Shown here piece after piece: positions 51,675 to 61,907 of a DNA stretch of 64,000 bases (position 1 is the first letter of the stretch; the number at the start of each line of letters is the position of its first letter). Below the pieces are notes generated by a model. It made no database searches and was not told where the DNA came from. It saw nothing but the letters and a program-made list of their open reading frames with translations. The position numbers and the translations under genes were made by a program. Source of the DNA: Pseudomonadales bacterium (GTDB lineage Bacteria > Pseudomonadota > Gammaproteobacteria > Pseudomonadales > Azotimanducaceae); NCBI GenBank assembly GCA_028281885.1, contig JANQJA010000011.1, positions 193,200-257,199 on the forward strand, given 5' to 3'.

Positions 51675-53189
51675 ATGTGCGGCATAGTCGGAATGGTGGG
51701 GCGCTCGGACGTCGGGTTCGATCTCTATGATGCGCTGACAGTCCTTCAGCATCGCGGTCAGGATGCCGCAGGTATCGTCACGTGCGAAGGGGATCAACTG
51801 CATCTGCGCAAGAGCAACGGACTGGTTCGGGATGTATTTCGACAGGACCACATGAATCAGTTGAAAGGCAATATGGGTATTGCCCACGTGCGTTACCCCA
51901 CCGCCGGTTCATCCAGTTCGGCGGAAGCACAGCCGATGTATGTGAACTCGCCGTACGGCATCTGTCTGGCTCATAACGGCAACCTGACTAACGACGAGGA
52001 TCTGAACGAGGATCTGTTTCGCACTGATCGTCGTCACATCAACACCAGTTCTGACAGCGAAGTGCTGCTCAATGTATTCGCGCACGAACTGCAGCGTATC
52101 GCCGGGCTCCGACTGGCGCCTGAAGAGGTCTTTGAAGCGGTACGGCGCGTTCATGAGCGCGCTATTGGCGCCTATGCTGTTGTCATCATGATTATTGGTT
52201 ACGGTATCGTCGCGTTTCGCGATCCCCATGGCATTCGGCCGATTTGTTTTGGCAAACGATCGACTGCCCAGGGTGACGACTATATGGTGGCGTCAGAAAG
52301 TGTGGCGCTCGACGTTCTTGGCTTCGATCTGGCCCGGGATATCCTGCCTGGTGAGGCGATCTACATTCAGACCAATGGTACCGTGCACACCCGGCAGTGT
52401 GCTCCGGACACGGTGTATAGCCCGTGCATCTTTGAGCATGTGTACCTGGCCCGGCCGGATTCCGTGATCGATGGTATTTCCGTTTACAAGGCGCGGCTGA
52501 AGATGGGTGAAAAACTTGCCGACAAGATTTTGCGGCTGTATCCCGACCATGACATCGATGTGGTCATTCCGATTCCCGATACGAGTTGTACGGCGGCGCT
52601 GCCGATGGCGCATCGACTGGGCGTGAAGTATCGCGAGGGCCTGGTCAAGAATCGCTATATTGGGCGTACATTCATCATGCCGGGCCAGGAAGAGCGGCGG
52701 AAATCGGTGCGCCGGAAGCTGAATACGGTGGAGCTGGAATTCAAGGACAAGAATGTGCTGCTGGTGGACGACTCCATCGTCCGTGGTACCACTTCCCGCC
52801 AGATTGTCCAGATGGCCCGTGAGGCTGGCGCGAACAAGGTTTATCTCGCCTCTGCGGCACCTCCTGTGCGCTACCCGAACGTCTATGGCATCGATATGCC
52901 GGCCGCCTGCGAGTTTATCGCTCACAACCTGGAAGAACATGAGATCGCCGATGCCCTTGGCGTGGACTGGCTGGTCTACCAGGATCTTGAAGACCTGAAA
53001 TCCTGTGCGATCGGCATCAATCAGCAGGTAGAGCGATTCGATTGCAGCGTGTTCGACGGAGACTATGTCACCGGTGGTTTTGACGAGGATTACTTTCTGC
53101 GGGTCGAGTCGCTCAGATCAGACGAGGCGAAGCAATCCCGCGCCCGGATGGAAGACCTGGGCACTGTCGATCTCCATAATAAAGCCTGA
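51675..53189 (+). CDS. purF: Amidophosphoribosyltransferase
   Basis: A 504-residue enzyme for the first step of purine synthesis. The N-terminal nucleophile cysteine is residue 2 ([12 protein letters not shown]), followed by the glutaminase domain ([11 protein letters not shown]). The phosphoribosyltransferase domain has the PRPP loop [18 protein letters not shown] near residue 360. Its stop overlaps the start of the MoxR gene by one base, linking a purine gene to an envelope-type module. Confidence 0.96.
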   Translation: MCGIVGMVGRSDVGFDLYDALTVLQHRGQDAAGIVTCEGDQLHLRKSNGLVRDVFRQDHMNQLKGNMGIAHVRYPTAGSSSSAEAQPMYVNSPYGICLAHNGNLTNDEDLNEDLFRTDRRHINTSSDSEVLLNVFAHELQRIAGLRLAPEEVFEAVRRVHERAIGAYAVVIMIIGYGIVAFRDPHGIRPICFGKRSTAQGDDYMVASESVALDVLGFDLARDILPGEAIYIQTNGTVHTRQCAPDTVYSPCIFEHVYLARPDSVIDGISVYKARLKMGEKLADKILRLYPDHDIDVVIPIPDTSCTAALPMAHRLGVKYREGLVKNRYIGRTFIMPGQEERRKSVRRKLNTVELEFKDKNVLLVDDSIVRGTTSRQIVQMAREAGANKVYLASAAPPVRYPNVYGIDMPAACEFIAHNLEEHEIADALGVDWLVYQDLEDLKSCAIGINQQVERFDCSVFDGDYVTGGFDEDYFLRVESLRSDEAKQSRARMEDLGTVDLHNKA

Positions 53190-54109
53190 TGAGAGAGGCC
53201 ATTGAACGTACGGTAGCCGCCGTCGGCGGCATACTGCTGGGCAAGGAACATGAGATCAAGCTCGCGCTGACCTGTCTGCTGGCCCGGGGTCACCTGTTGA
53301 TTGAAGATCTGCCCGGGATGGGGAAGACGACGCTCTCTTACGCGCTCGCGAGGTCTCTGGGGCTGAGTTTTAATCGTATCCAGTTCACCAGCGATCTGCT
53401 GCCGGCCGACATTCTGGGCGTTTCGGTTTATGACAAGGATGCCGGTAACTTTGTCTTTCATCCTGGCCCCATCTTCAGCCAGCTGGTGCTTGCCGATGAG
53501 ATCAATCGCACCACGCCCAAGAGTCAGAGTGCCTTGCTCGAGGCGATGGAAGAACGCCAGGTCACAGTCGAAGGCGAGACTCGAAGCCTGCCCGCGCCCT
53601 TTTTTGTCATCGCGACGCAAAACCCCAATACGCAGGCGGGCACCTTCCCGTTGCCTGAGTCACAACTGGACCGATTCCTGATGCGGATCGAACTCGGATA
53701 CCCTGATCCGGTAGCAGAGCGGATTCTGCTCAAGGGCGAGAACCGTCGCGAGGTGCTGGCGAGGCTGAAGCCAACCATGAGCCTCGCCGAACTCACGTCG
53801 GCACAGGAGGCCTGTGATCATGTCAGGGTATCCGAGGCCTTGCTCGATTACGTTCAGCGCCTCGTTCAATACACCCGGCAGGCACCTGAATTCGCCTATG
53901 GCCTTTCCCCCCGCGGCGCCCTGGCGTTGCTGGCCTGCGCGCGCGCCTGGGCCTATGTGGACGGGCGCGATCATGTAGTGCCCGAAGATGTGCAGGCGGT
54001 CCTCCCGGGTATCGTCGAGCATCGGCTACGGGAAGCCGCCGATTTCAGCGGTCATGGAGGAGCAGCACTCGCGCAGCGACTGCTCACCAGTGTGGATGTG
54101 ATCGGTTAG
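53189..54109 (+). CDS. MoxR-family AAA+ ATPase
   Basis: A 306-residue ATPase. Walker A is EDLPGMGKTTLSYALA near residue 33, Walker B with sensor is LVLADEINRTTPKSQSALLEAMEE near 95, and ATQNPNTQAGTFPLPESQLDRF follows near 140. MoxR ATPases act as chaperone-like partners of vWA or DUF58 proteins. It overlaps purF by one base and is followed by DUF58 and transglutaminase genes, the standard three-gene unit whose biological role is poorly known. Confidence 0.9.
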   Translation: MREAIERTVAAVGGILLGKEHEIKLALTCLLARGHLLIEDLPGMGKTTLSYALARSLGLSFNRIQFTSDLLPADILGVSVYDKDAGNFVFHPGPIFSQLVLADEINRTTPKSQSALLEAMEERQVTVEGETRSLPAPFFVIATQNPNTQAGTFPLPESQLDRFLMRIELGYPDPVAERILLKGENRREVLARLKPTMSLAELTSAQEACDHVRVSEALLDYVQRLVQYTRQAPEFAYGLSPRGALALLACARAWAYVDGRDHVVPEDVQAVLPGIVEHRLREAADFSGHGGAALAQRLLTSVDVIG

Positions 54110-54125
54110 GCGAGGGGACGCGGCC

Positions 54126-55118
54126 GTGACCTCGAGCGTCGTTTCAGGAGGACCGTTCAAGTCGCGGCGACTGAATGCATGGCTCAACCGGCGAATGCCA
54201 CCGGCAAATAGCGTCGAACTCAATCAGGGCAATATCTTTATCCTGCCCACGCGGGAGGGATTTTATTTTTTGGCGCTGGTGGCGCTGATGGTGCTGGCAG
54301 GCATCAACTTTCAGAACAGTCTGGTGTTCCTGATTTCCTTCCTGCTCTTCAGCATCTTCATGGTGAGCATTCTGCATACATTCCGGAACCTGTCGGGTCT
54401 GAATCTGCAGGCGGGTTCGACCCGACCGGCGTTTGCCGGCGAGGACGCAGAGTTTACGGTCATTGTCCACCGGCGAGGTGAGCGCATCTATGAGGGCATT
54501 CGACTGGGATGGTCCGAAAGCCTGATGCAGGGTGTCGATCTGGTGGACGATGAGGAGCAGCGTGTTTCTGTCTATGTGCCAACAAGTCGACGAGGGCGCT
54601 TCAACCCAGGCAGGATGCTGATCCAGACCAGCTACCCGGTGGGTCTCTTTCGAGCCTGGTCCTGGGTTGACCTCGACATGTCAGTCGTTGTCTTTCCCAG
54701 GCCCATTTACGCCGGTGACATTCCGGACGCCATCAGTCAAAACAACGATGGGGACATGCTGCATCGGGAAGGCGTTGACGACTTTTACGGATTGAGGGAT
54801 TACCGCGACGGTGATCCTGTACGACACATCGCCTGGAAGTCCTATGCCAGAACCGAGCAGCTGCAAACCAAGGAGTTTGTTGCGTTTGTCGATCGTCGAA
54901 TCTGGCTCGAGTGGGACATGCTTGCCGGACTCGATCGTGAGAGCCGGTTGTCCAGATTGTGTTACTGGATTCTCAAGGTGTCCGAGTCCAATGACGAATT
55001 TGGCCTGCGGCTGCCGGGTATCGAGATCGAACCGGATCGGGGTATGGAGCATCGCGAACGGCTACTGACGGAACTGGCGTTGTTTGAAGTCGATCAGCGT
55101 CCCGGTGTCGTCGGATGA
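54126..55118 (+). CDS. DUF58 domain membrane protein
   Basis: A 330-residue protein with two neighbouring membrane helices (about residues 43-62 and 66-88) and a cytoplasmic DUF58 region with the signature DFYGLRDYRDGDPVRHIAWKSYART in two parts near residue 220-240. DUF58 proteins are fixed partners of MoxR ATPases. It starts with GTG at 54126, 16 bases after the ATPase gene, and overlaps the transglutaminase gene by four bases. Confidence 0.88.
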   Translation: MTSSVVSGGPFKSRRLNAWLNRRMPPANSVELNQGNIFILPTREGFYFLALVALMVLAGINFQNSLVFLISFLLFSIFMVSILHTFRNLSGLNLQAGSTRPAFAGEDAEFTVIVHRRGERIYEGIRLGWSESLMQGVDLVDDEEQRVSVYVPTSRRGRFNPGRMLIQTSYPVGLFRAWSWVDLDMSVVVFPRPIYAGDIPDAISQNNDGDMLHREGVDDFYGLRDYRDGDPVRHIAWKSYARTEQLQTKEFVAFVDRRIWLEWDMLAGLDRESRLSRLCYWILKVSESNDEFGLRLPGIEIEPDRGMEHRERLLTELALFEVDQRPGVVG

Positions 55119-57121
55119 ACGTCTACCAGATCCCGCGCAATTCCCTCGCGTGGCTGCTCTGTGCCCAGATCGCTGTGATCCTGCCTCACGTTGGCAGGCT
55201 GCCCATCTGGGTCACGGTGGTGAGTGCCGCGTGCATCGTTTGGCGCGTGATGGTGTACCGCGGTCACTGGCGTTTCCCGGGCAAGTGGGTCTGCGGGCTA
55301 TTGGTTGTGGCCGGATTCCTCGGTGTTCCGATTGGGTATCGGACCATATTGGGACTGGAGCCTGCGATTGCGCTGCTGGTAGTGGCGTATGTGCTGAAGT
55401 TGCTGGAGATGCATCGACAGCGCGATGCTTATGTGGTGATTCTGCTCGGTTACTTTGTCGCCATGTGCCAGTTTCTGTTCCAGCAAAGTATCCCCTGGAC
55501 GATCTACGTTCTGGCCTCGGTCATGATGATTTCGGCCGGTCTGATTGGTCTGAACCAGACCCAAACCCACACGCGTCCGCTCTGGACCCTGAGGAAGGCG
55601 GGGGCGCTGACGGCGCAGTCGCTGCCCCTGATGCTGGTATTGTTCGTACTGTTTCCGCGCATTCCTCCGCTCTGGACCGTGCCGACTCAAACACAGACGG
55701 CACGCTCGGGCATGAGTGACGAAGTGTCTCCCGGTGATATCGCCTCGCTCGCCACCTCGTCGGAACTCGCGTTCAACGTGACGTTTGAGGGGAATCCACC
55801 GCCCCAGAGCAGTCTTTACTGGCGAGGTTTGACCCTGGGAGATTTCGACGGCGAGACCTGGCGCCAGGATCGCATCATGTGGCGGGCCGCCTATCGCGTT
55901 GACAGGGACATTCCTCCCTGGGCGGAGCAGGTGGAACGCCGGGGAAGGGTCTTCAACTACGACGTGATCATGGAGCCGACCCAGCAGAACTGGATGTTCA
56001 CCCTGACCATGCCGGATCTGCCAACAGACACAGACATCGCAATGGGGCCGGACTATCGCTGGGTCCGGATTGAACCTGTCAGATCGAAGTTCCGTTATCA
56101 GGTGACTTCGACGCTCAACTTCCGTACGGAGCCGATCCTGGCGAACTTTTGGCGGTACCGGATGACGCGCCTGCCCGAAGAGGGCAATCCCAGGGCCAGG
56201 GCGTTGGCGACGGAATTACGCAGTCGTGTCGGCAGTGATGCAGACTATGTCGATGAGGTGATGCGCTACTTCTACGCCGGCGATTTCAACTACACCCTGC
56301 AGCCCCCGCTACTGGGTGACAACAAGGTCGATGACTTCCTGTTTGAAACCCGGCGCGGTTTCTGCGAGCACTTTGCCAGCTCCTATGCGTTCCTGATGCG
56401 GGCAGCGAATATTCCGGCGCGTCTGGTGGTCGGTTACCACGGCGGTGAGTACAACGACATCGCCGATTATTTTTCAGTCTACCAGTACGACGCTCATGCC
56501 TGGGTTGAAGTGTGGTTGGAAGGACGCGGCTGGGTACGCGTCGATCCCACCACGTCGGTCGCCCCCAACCGCCTTGAGCAGGGTCTGCAGGCGGCGGTAG
56601 AGGCGGAAGAGACTTTTCTGCTGGACTCACCGTTTAGCTTGTTTGCCCGTCAAAACCTGATCCTGGCCGAGATCCGATTGCAGATCAGTGCGCTCACCTA
56701 TTACTGGGATACCTGGGTGGTGGGCTATACACCGGAGGTGCAGCAGGACCTGCTGAGGGACTACCTGGGAGACTTTGATCGCAAGGATCTCGGTATTCTG
56801 CTCCTGGTCAGCTTTTTCAGCGTCCTGGCGGTGATTGGCTTCTTCGTGTTGTTGAAGCGTGCGCACCAGCCGCTACCACCTGTCGAGCGCGCCTATCTGC
56901 AATTCTGTCGGATCATGGAGAAGGCAGGTGTGGTAAGGCAGATGGGAGAAGCACCCGATACTTTTGGTCTGCGCGCTGCCGAAAGCATGCCCGATCTGGC
57001 TGAAGAGATCAGAACGGTCACAGAGGCGTTTGTTCGACTGAACTACGCCACGCCGGCCGCAGATGACGAAGCACGCCTCAAACGGACCGTTCGCCACCTG
57101 CGCCTTCGCGCGCTGGGTTAG
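55115..57121 (+). CDS. tgpA: Membrane transglutaminase, TgpA/DUF3488 family
   Basis: A 668-residue inner-membrane protein. Six N-terminal helices (about residues 10-185, DUF3488) precede a periplasmic transglutaminase-like domain with the catalytic Cys in RRGFCEHFASSYAFLMRAA (about 420), His in YDAHAWVEVWLEGRGW (about 462) and Asp in VRVDPTTSVAPNR (about 478). One more helix is near 570-592, with a cytoplasmic tail (DUF4129-like). In Pseudomonas aeruginosa TgpA is reported as essential. Completes the moxR-DUF58-tgpA unit. Convergent with acnB, seven bases apart. Confidence 0.88.
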   Translation: MNVYQIPRNSLAWLLCAQIAVILPHVGRLPIWVTVVSAACIVWRVMVYRGHWRFPGKWVCGLLVVAGFLGVPIGYRTILGLEPAIALLVVAYVLKLLEMHRQRDAYVVILLGYFVAMCQFLFQQSIPWTIYVLASVMMISAGLIGLNQTQTHTRPLWTLRKAGALTAQSLPLMLVLFVLFPRIPPLWTVPTQTQTARSGMSDEVSPGDIASLATSSELAFNVTFEGNPPPQSSLYWRGLTLGDFDGETWRQDRIMWRAAYRVDRDIPPWAEQVERRGRVFNYDVIMEPTQQNWMFTLTMPDLPTDTDIAMGPDYRWVRIEPVRSKFRYQVTSTLNFRTEPILANFWRYRMTRLPEEGNPRARALATELRSRVGSDADYVDEVMRYFYAGDFNYTLQPPLLGDNKVDDFLFETRRGFCEHFASSYAFLMRAANIPARLVVGYHGGEYNDIADYFSVYQYDAHAWVEVWLEGRGWVRVDPTTSVAPNRLEQGLQAAVEAEETFLLDSPFSLFARQNLILAEIRLQISALTYYWDTWVVGYTPEVQQDLLRDYLGDFDRKDLGILLLVSFFSVLAVIGFFVLLKRAHQPLPPVERAYLQFCRIMEKAGVVRQMGEAPDTFGLRAAESMPDLAEEIRTVTEAFVRLNYATPAADDEARLKRTVRHLRLRALG

Positions 57122-57128
57122 CAGCGTG

Positions 57129-59705
57129 TTAGCCTGCTGCCACCACATTGACGGCAGGTATCTGTACCGAATCTGCCGTCTTTTTGAACGAATCGATCTG
57201 GTGAAAGTTCAGGTACCGGTAAATATCCGATGCCAGGGTGTCCAGATCCTGCGTGTATTCCAGATATTCCTCGGGTGTGGGCAGCTTCCCCAATACGCTG
57301 GCAACAGCGGCCAGTTCAGCCGAAGCGAGGTACACATCGGCACCATCACCGAGTCGGTTGGGGAAGTTTCGTGTTGAGGTGGAAACGCAGGTGGTGTTGG
57401 CGCCGACCCGTGCCTGGTTACCCATGCACAGGGAGCAGCCGGGCATTTCAGTTCTTGCGCCGGCCTGGGCGAAGATGTTGTACACGCCTTCTTCCCGCAA
57501 CTGGTATTCGTCCATCTTGGTGGGCGGCGAAATCCACAGCCGGGTCGGAATACCGTCAACCTGGCTGAGCAGGCGGGCGGCGGCGCGGAAGTGGCCGATG
57601 TTGGTCATACAGGAGCCGATGAAAACCTCATCGATCTTATCGCCTGCCACTTCCGACAGCGGACGGACATCGTCCGGATCATTCGGACAGGCGAGCAGCG
57701 GTTCCTTGATCTCATTCAGGTCGATCTCAATGATCTCGGCGTACTCGGCATCCGCGTCCGGCTCCATCAGTTCCGGATTCTCCAGCCAGGCTTCCATGGA
57801 TTCGATGCGTCGGCCAATCGTGCGGGCGTCGCCGTAGCCTTCGCTGATCATCCACTTGAGCAAAGTGATGTTGGAGTTGAGATATTCGATGATCGGCTCT
57901 TTATTGAGTCGAATAGTACAGCCACCGGCCGAGCGCTCAGCCGAGGCGTCGGATATCTCGAACGCCTGTTCTACCTTGAGGTCGGGCAGCCCTTCGATTT
58001 CCAGAATGCGGCCCGAGAAGACATTTTTCTTGCCTTCTTTTTCAACGGTCAACAGGCCGCGCTGGATGGCGGCATAGGGAATCGCGTTGACCAGGTCTCG
58101 CAGCGTAATGCCGGGCTGCATTTCGCCCTTGAAACGAACCAGGACCGATTCAGGCATATCGAGCGGCATGACGCCGATCGCCGCGGCAAACGCCACCAGG
58201 CCTGAACCTGCCGGAAAGCTGATACCGAGCGGGAAGCGGGTATGGGAGTCGCCGCCGGTACCCACCGTATCCGGCAGCAGCATGCGATTCAGCCAGGAGT
58301 GAATAATGCCGTCGCCGGGCCGTAGCGCGACACCGCCCCGGGTACGGATAAAGTCGGGGAGGGTATGCTGGGTATCGATGTCGACGGGCTTCGGGTAAGC
58401 CGCCGTATGACAGAAAGACTGCATTACCAGGTCGGCGGAAAAGCCCAGGCAGGCCAGTTCCTTGAGTTCGTCGCGTGTCATGGGTCCGGTGGTATCCTGC
58501 GAGCCGACGGTCGTCATACGAGGTTCGCAGTAGGTGCCGGGTCGAACGCCGTCAACGCCACAGGCGCGGCCGACAATCTTCTGAGCCAGGGTATAGCCCT
58601 TGCCGGTGTCGGTGGCGGGAACCGGACGACGGAAAGCATCAGTCTGTCCGAGGCCCAGGGCCTCACGCGCCCTTTCGGTCAGACCACGACCAATGATCAG
58701 AGGTATCCTGCCTCCCGCCTGTACTTCGTCCAGCAATACTTCGGTGGCGAGCTTGAATTCGGAGATCACATCACCGGTTTTCTCACTGGTGATTTTCCCT
58801 TCATAGGGATGAATCACGATGACGTCCCCCATTTCCATCCCGGACACATCGCATTCGATGGGCAGGGCGCCTGAGTCTTCCATGGTGTTAAAGAAGATCG
58901 GGGCTATTTTGCCGCCCAGGCAGACGCCGCCGACGCGCTTGTTCGGTACATGGGGAATGTCATCTCCAGTGTGCCATAGCACCGAGTTGGTGGCCGATTT
59001 ACGGGATGAACCTGTCCCAACCACGTCACCAACGTAGGCAACAGGGTTGCCGGTGTTTTTTAGCTGTTCAATGGTATCCAGTGGGTTTTCCATGCGTTTT
59101 TTGAGCATTGCCTTGGCATGAAGTGGGATATCTGGGCGACTCCAGGCGTCACCAGCGGGTGAAAGATCGTCGGTGTTGGTTTCACCGTCGACCATGAAGA
59201 CGGTGACCTTGATCTGCTCGGGGACGGCAGGTTTCGAAGTGAACCACTCCGCGTTCGCCCAGGACTCGAGGACCGCCTTGGCGTGAGGGTTGGCGTTGGC
59301 TTTTTCGACCACATCATGGAAGGCGTCAAACATGAGCAAGGTGTGAGAGAGTGCCTTTGCGGCATGGGGAGCCAGGCTCTCGTCGTCCAGCAGTTCGATC
59401 AGCGGTTCGATGTTGTAGCCGCCGAGCATGGTGCCCAGCAGTTCGGTGGCGTGAACCGGATCGATCAGGGGTGAACTCGCCTCGCCTTTGGCAATGGCGG
59501 TGAGGAACGCAGCCTTGACATAGGCAGCGTCGTCGACGCCGGGCGGAACACGGTTGGTGAGCAGATCGAGGAGCATGTTCTCTTCGCCCGCAGGTGGATC
59601 TTTCAATAAATCGACAAGCTGGTTAACCTGTTCAGCATCCAGCGGCTTGGGGTCGATCCCTTCTGCAGCACGTTCGGTGACATGTTCTCGGTAGGCTTCT
59701 AACAC
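57129..59705 (-). CDS. acnB: Bifunctional aconitate hydratase 2/2-methylisocitrate dehydratase
   Basis: An 858-residue AcnB-type aconitase: an N-terminal HEAT-like domain ([16 protein letters not shown]; about 1-160), a swivel domain (about 165-370) and the catalytic region. Cluster ligands are in [14 protein letters not shown] near residue 705 and [14 protein letters not shown] near 765; [19 protein letters not shown] is near 495. The start is GTG at 59705, backed by GGGAGG five bases before it. AcnB is normally the main TCA enzyme, and its apo-form can bind mRNA when iron is low. A perfect palindrome lies 24 bases upstream. Confidence 0.96.
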   Translation of the reverse strand: MLEAYREHVTERAAEGIDPKPLDAEQVNQLVDLLKDPPAGEENMLLDLLTNRVPPGVDDAAYVKAAFLTAIAKGEASSPLIDPVHATELLGTMLGGYNIEPLIELLDDESLAPHAAKALSHTLLMFDAFHDVVEKANANPHAKAVLESWANAEWFTSKPAVPEQIKVTVFMVDGETNTDDLSPAGDAWSRPDIPLHAKAMLKKRMENPLDTIEQLKNTGNPVAYVGDVVGTGSSRKSATNSVLWHTGDDIPHVPNKRVGGVCLGGKIAPIFFNTMEDSGALPIECDVSGMEMGDVIVIHPYEGKITSEKTGDVISEFKLATEVLLDEVQAGGRIPLIIGRGLTERAREALGLGQTDAFRRPVPATDTGKGYTLAQKIVGRACGVDGVRPGTYCEPRMTTVGSQDTTGPMTRDELKELACLGFSADLVMQSFCHTAAYPKPVDIDTQHTLPDFIRTRGGVALRPGDGIIHSWLNRMLLPDTVGTGGDSHTRFPLGISFPAGSGLVAFAAAIGVMPLDMPESVLVRFKGEMQPGITLRDLVNAIPYAAIQRGLLTVEKEGKKNVFSGRILEIEGLPDLKVEQAFEISDASAERSAGGCTIRLNKEPIIEYLNSNITLLKWMISEGYGDARTIGRRIESMEAWLENPELMEPDADAEYAEIIEIDLNEIKEPLLACPNDPDDVRPLSEVAGDKIDEVFIGSCMTNIGHFRAAARLLSQVDGIPTRLWISPPTKMDEYQLREEGVYNIFAQAGARTEMPGCSLCMGNQARVGANTTCVSTSTRNFPNRLGDGADVYLASAELAAVASVLGKLPTPEEYLEYTQDLDTLASDIYRYLNFHQIDSFKKTADSVQIPAVNVVAAG

Positions 59706-59729
59706 GGGTTCCTCCCTCTGAAATTTAAT

Positions 59730-59744
59730 GGCACGGAACGTGCC
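59730..59744. promoter_or_regulatory. Operator-like palindrome upstream of acnB
   Basis: GGCACGGAACGTGCC: two perfect six-base arms with a three-base centre, 24 bases from the acnB start. Position suggests a repressor site overlapping the promoter or leader. No family can be assigned. Confidence 0.4.
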
Positions 59745-59790
59745 GTTAGATGGGGCGTAGTTTACATCAACTCGAATCAGAGCGATAGGA

Positions 59791-59837
59791 ACGCATATTA
59801 ATATTAATGTATAACTTTAATATTATTTATTAATTTA
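59791..59837 (+). promoter_or_regulatory. Extremely A+T-rich leader of miaE
   Basis: About 45 bases that are almost entirely A and T, with repeated TTAATATT/AATATTAA units, directly before the miaE ATG. This contrasts sharply with the GC-rich surroundings. Probably a promoter/UP-element region; no ribosome binding site is evident. Confidence 0.4.
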
Positions 59838-60434
59838 ATGAAAATAAAAGACTTTCTTTATTGTGAAACCCCCTCCGAGTGGCTGGCAGGGGTAGCAGCG
59901 AATCTGCCGTTACTGTTGATCGATCATGCCAACTGTGAAAAGAAGGCCGCCTCCACCGCACTCAATCTGATGTATCGCTATGTCGAGCATCCGAAGATGC
60001 TGGCCCGGCTTTCTCGTCTGGCGAGGGAAGAGCTCAGGCACTTCGAACAGGTCCTCGATCTGCTGCAGGCGAGGGGCATTGAGTATGTTCAGATTCCCTC
60101 GGCGCGGTATGCGGGCGAGTTGCGCAGACATGCCCGGCATGGTGAACCGGGCAGGCTGATCGATGTGCTGATTATCAGTGCGATTGTCGAAGCACGGAGT
60201 TGCGAGCGGTTTGAGGCGCTGGCGCAGGTGCTTGATGAGGAGCTGGCCGCATTCTATGCGTCACTGATGAAGTCGGAGGCGCGTCATTTTGAAATCTACC
60301 TGGAGATGGCGGCTGACTTTGGCGGCGAAGAGATCGGCGCGCGAATCAACGACTTCTTGACGGTTGAACGGCACCTGATTGAAGCACCTGACCCGATGTT
60401 CCGGTTTCATTCTGGTGTCCCATCGGCGGCCTGA
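59838..60434 (+). CDS. miaE: tRNA-(ms2io6A37) hydroxylase
   Basis: A 198-residue ferritin-like di-iron enzyme that hydroxylates the isopentenyl group of the modified A37 in tRNAs reading UNN codons. Iron-binding carboxylate/histidine pairs are seen in DHANCEKKAASTALNL (about residue 30), REELRHFEQVLDLL (about 64), EARSCERFEAL (about 118) and SEARHFEIYLEMA (about 148), the ExxH pattern of di-iron proteins. Oxygen is a substrate, so the host is aerobic at least part-time. Convergent with lpxH, one base apart. Confidence 0.9.
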   Translation: MKIKDFLYCETPSEWLAGVAANLPLLLIDHANCEKKAASTALNLMYRYVEHPKMLARLSRLAREELRHFEQVLDLLQARGIEYVQIPSARYAGELRRHARHGEPGRLIDVLIISAIVEARSCERFEALAQVLDEELAAFYASLMKSEARHFEIYLEMAADFGGEEIGARINDFLTVERHLIEAPDPMFRFHSGVPSAA

Positions 60435-60435
60435 T

Positions 60436-61149
60436 TCAGGCGATGTCAAAGGACTCGAGTCGAGGTTCCTCACCCAGCTCAAGAAACCATCCTTGTTGAT
60501 CCCAGTCGCCCAACACGATACGTTGGGCGGGTTTGCCGTCCACCTCCAGCTTGTGAATGGCCGGGCGGTGGGTGTGGCCGTGAATCATCAGGTCCACCTG
60601 GTGATCCTGCATCTCTCTGACGACTTCTTCGGGTGTGACATCCATGATGTCTGCCGCTGTTTCCCGTACGTGAGCCTTGCTCTGATTGCGGGCTGATCTC
60701 GCGATCGCTGCGCGTTCCTCGAGCGACTTGCTCAGAAAATCCTGCTGGAAGGCCGGGCTGCGCAACATCGTTCGGACCTGGATATAGGCCTCATCGCGGG
60801 TACACAGGCTGTCACCGTGCATGAGCAGTACCCGCCTGCCTGCAATATCGTGAACGGTCGGATCGGTGAGCAGCGTTGCGCCGGTCGATGCGGCGAACTC
60901 GGCGCCGAGTAAAAAGTCGCGGTTGCCATGCATCAGGTATTTCGCTGCGGTGACCCGGGCGAGCGCATCGATCACCGTGCGGTTCAGGTCTGACTTGTCG
61001 TCGTCACCGAGCCAGACTTCAAAGAAGTCGCCGAGAATATAGAGCTGTTCGGCCTGCTTCACGGGACCGTCCAGAAAAGCCAGAAATGCGCCGGTAATGT
61101 CAGGTCGTTCGGGCATGAGATGGAGGTCAGAGATGAACAGACTCGACAA
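60436..61149 (-). CDS. lpxH: UDP-2,3-diacylglucosamine diphosphatase
   Basis: A 237-residue metallophosphoesterase making lipid X in lipid A synthesis. Metal-site motifs are SDLHLMPERPDI (residues 7-18), LGDFFEVWLGDDD (about 40), HGNRDFLLG (about 78), LMHGDSLCTRD (about 112) and IHGHTHRPAIH (about 194). The presence of lipid A synthesis confirms a Gram-negative outer membrane. The synteny with the tRNA/tig region downstream is shared with Pseudomonas. Confidence 0.94.
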   Translation of the reverse strand: MSSLFISDLHLMPERPDITGAFLAFLDGPVKQAEQLYILGDFFEVWLGDDDKSDLNRTVIDALARVTAAKYLMHGNRDFLLGAEFAASTGATLLTDPTVHDIAGRRVLLMHGDSLCTRDEAYIQVRTMLRSPAFQQDFLSKSLEERAAIARSARNQSKAHVRETAADIMDVTPEEVVREMQDHQVDLMIHGHTHRPAIHKLEVDGKPAQRIVLGDWDQQGWFLELGEEPRLESFDIA

Positions 61150-61180
61150 AGTAACTCCTTGATTGAACTAGCCGAATGAG

Positions 61181-61210
61181 TTGAATGTTCTCGGATGGTC
61201 AGCGTAGAAT
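61181..61210 (+). promoter_or_regulatory. Promoter of the tRNA-Pro/Arg/His group
   Basis: TTGAAT (61181-61186) and TAGAAT (61205-61210) are separated by 18 bases and followed by the GC-rich discriminator GCGCGCC, typical of stable-RNA promoters under stringent control. The first tRNA begins about 57 bases downstream. Confidence 0.6.
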
Positions 61211-61267
61211 GCGCGCCTCGACCGGGCCTGTCGGGGACGGGACTGGTCCTGGAGTCAGGTATTGTAT

Positions 61268-61344
61268 CGGGGTGTAGCGCAGTCTGGTAGCGCGCCTGCT
61301 TTGGGAGCAGGATGTCGGGGGTTCAAATCCCTCCACCCCGACCA
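61268..61344 (+). tRNA. tRNA-Pro (anticodon TGG)
   Basis: A 77-base cloverleaf with acceptor arms CGGGGTG/CACCCCG, an anticodon stem CCTGC/GCAGG around TTTGGGA, the T-loop GTTCAAATC and an encoded CCA end. Confidence 0.97.
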
Positions 61345-61361
61345 CTCGACAGGAACTGTCT

Positions 61362-61438
61362 GCGCCCGTAGCTCAATCGGATAGAGCATCGGCCTTCTAA
61401 GCCGACGGTTGCAGGTTCGATTCCTGCCGGGCGTGCCA
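61362..61438 (+). tRNA. tRNA-Arg (anticodon TCT)
   Basis: A 77-base cloverleaf with acceptor arms GCGCCCG/CGGGCGT (a terminal G-U pair), anticodon stem TCGGC/GCCGA around CTTCTAA, T-loop GTTCGATTC and encoded CCA. It reads AGA/AGG codons. It lies 17 bases after tRNA-Pro. Confidence 0.96.
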
Positions 61439-61465
61439 GATTCGATGATTAGATTTGATGATTAT

Positions 61466-61542
61466 GGTGGGCGTAGCTCAGTTGGTAGAGCTCCGGATTG
61501 TGATTCCGGCGGTCGTGGGTTCAATCCCCATCGTCCACCCCA
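61466..61542 (+). tRNA. tRNA-His (anticodon GTG)
   Basis: Includes the extra 5' G (G-1) opposite the C discriminator that marks histidine tRNA. Acceptor arms GTGGGCG/CGTCCAC pair with one G-U; anticodon stem CCGGA/TCCGG around TTGTGAT; CCA is encoded. Confidence 0.96.
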
Positions 61543-61695
61543 ATCAATTCGTATCGTTGTTCTCTGATCCTAAAGGGATCGACCAATAAAGAGCCTGATC
61601 GCGCCATCCGGTGCCTGATCCGAGATTCCTGCCAGGTAGCTCGCAAACCAGCGCCAACTGCCATTCTTTAACAGCGCCCCGGATTTGGATGATGG
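61543..61695. other. Intergenic stretch between tRNA-His and the tRNA-Leu promoter
   Basis: I see no gene here. A small hairpin GATCC/GGATC with a five-base loop (61566-61580) may end the tRNA-Pro/Arg/His transcript, but no T tract follows it. Confidence 0.4.
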
Positions 61696-61725
61696 TGGAC
61701 GCTGATAGCGCCTATCTCGTATAAT
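61696..61725 (+). promoter_or_regulatory. Promoter of tRNA-Leu (and probably tig)
   Basis: A perfect TATAAT at 61720-61725 with TGGACG at 61696-61701 (18-base spacer) and the discriminator CCGCGCCC. The spacer contains a perfect palindrome, GATAG-CGC-CTATC (61704-61716), which could be an operator. Confidence 0.55.
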
Positions 61726-61796
61726 CCGCGCCCTTTGGATGCCCCCTGACCGCTTCTAAGTCATTGATTTTTAGTAACGGATGGCGGGTGAGTTCC

Positions 61797-61881
<85 letters not shown>

Positions 61882-61907
61882 TATTGAACGTTAAGTGAGA
61901 TGAATTC

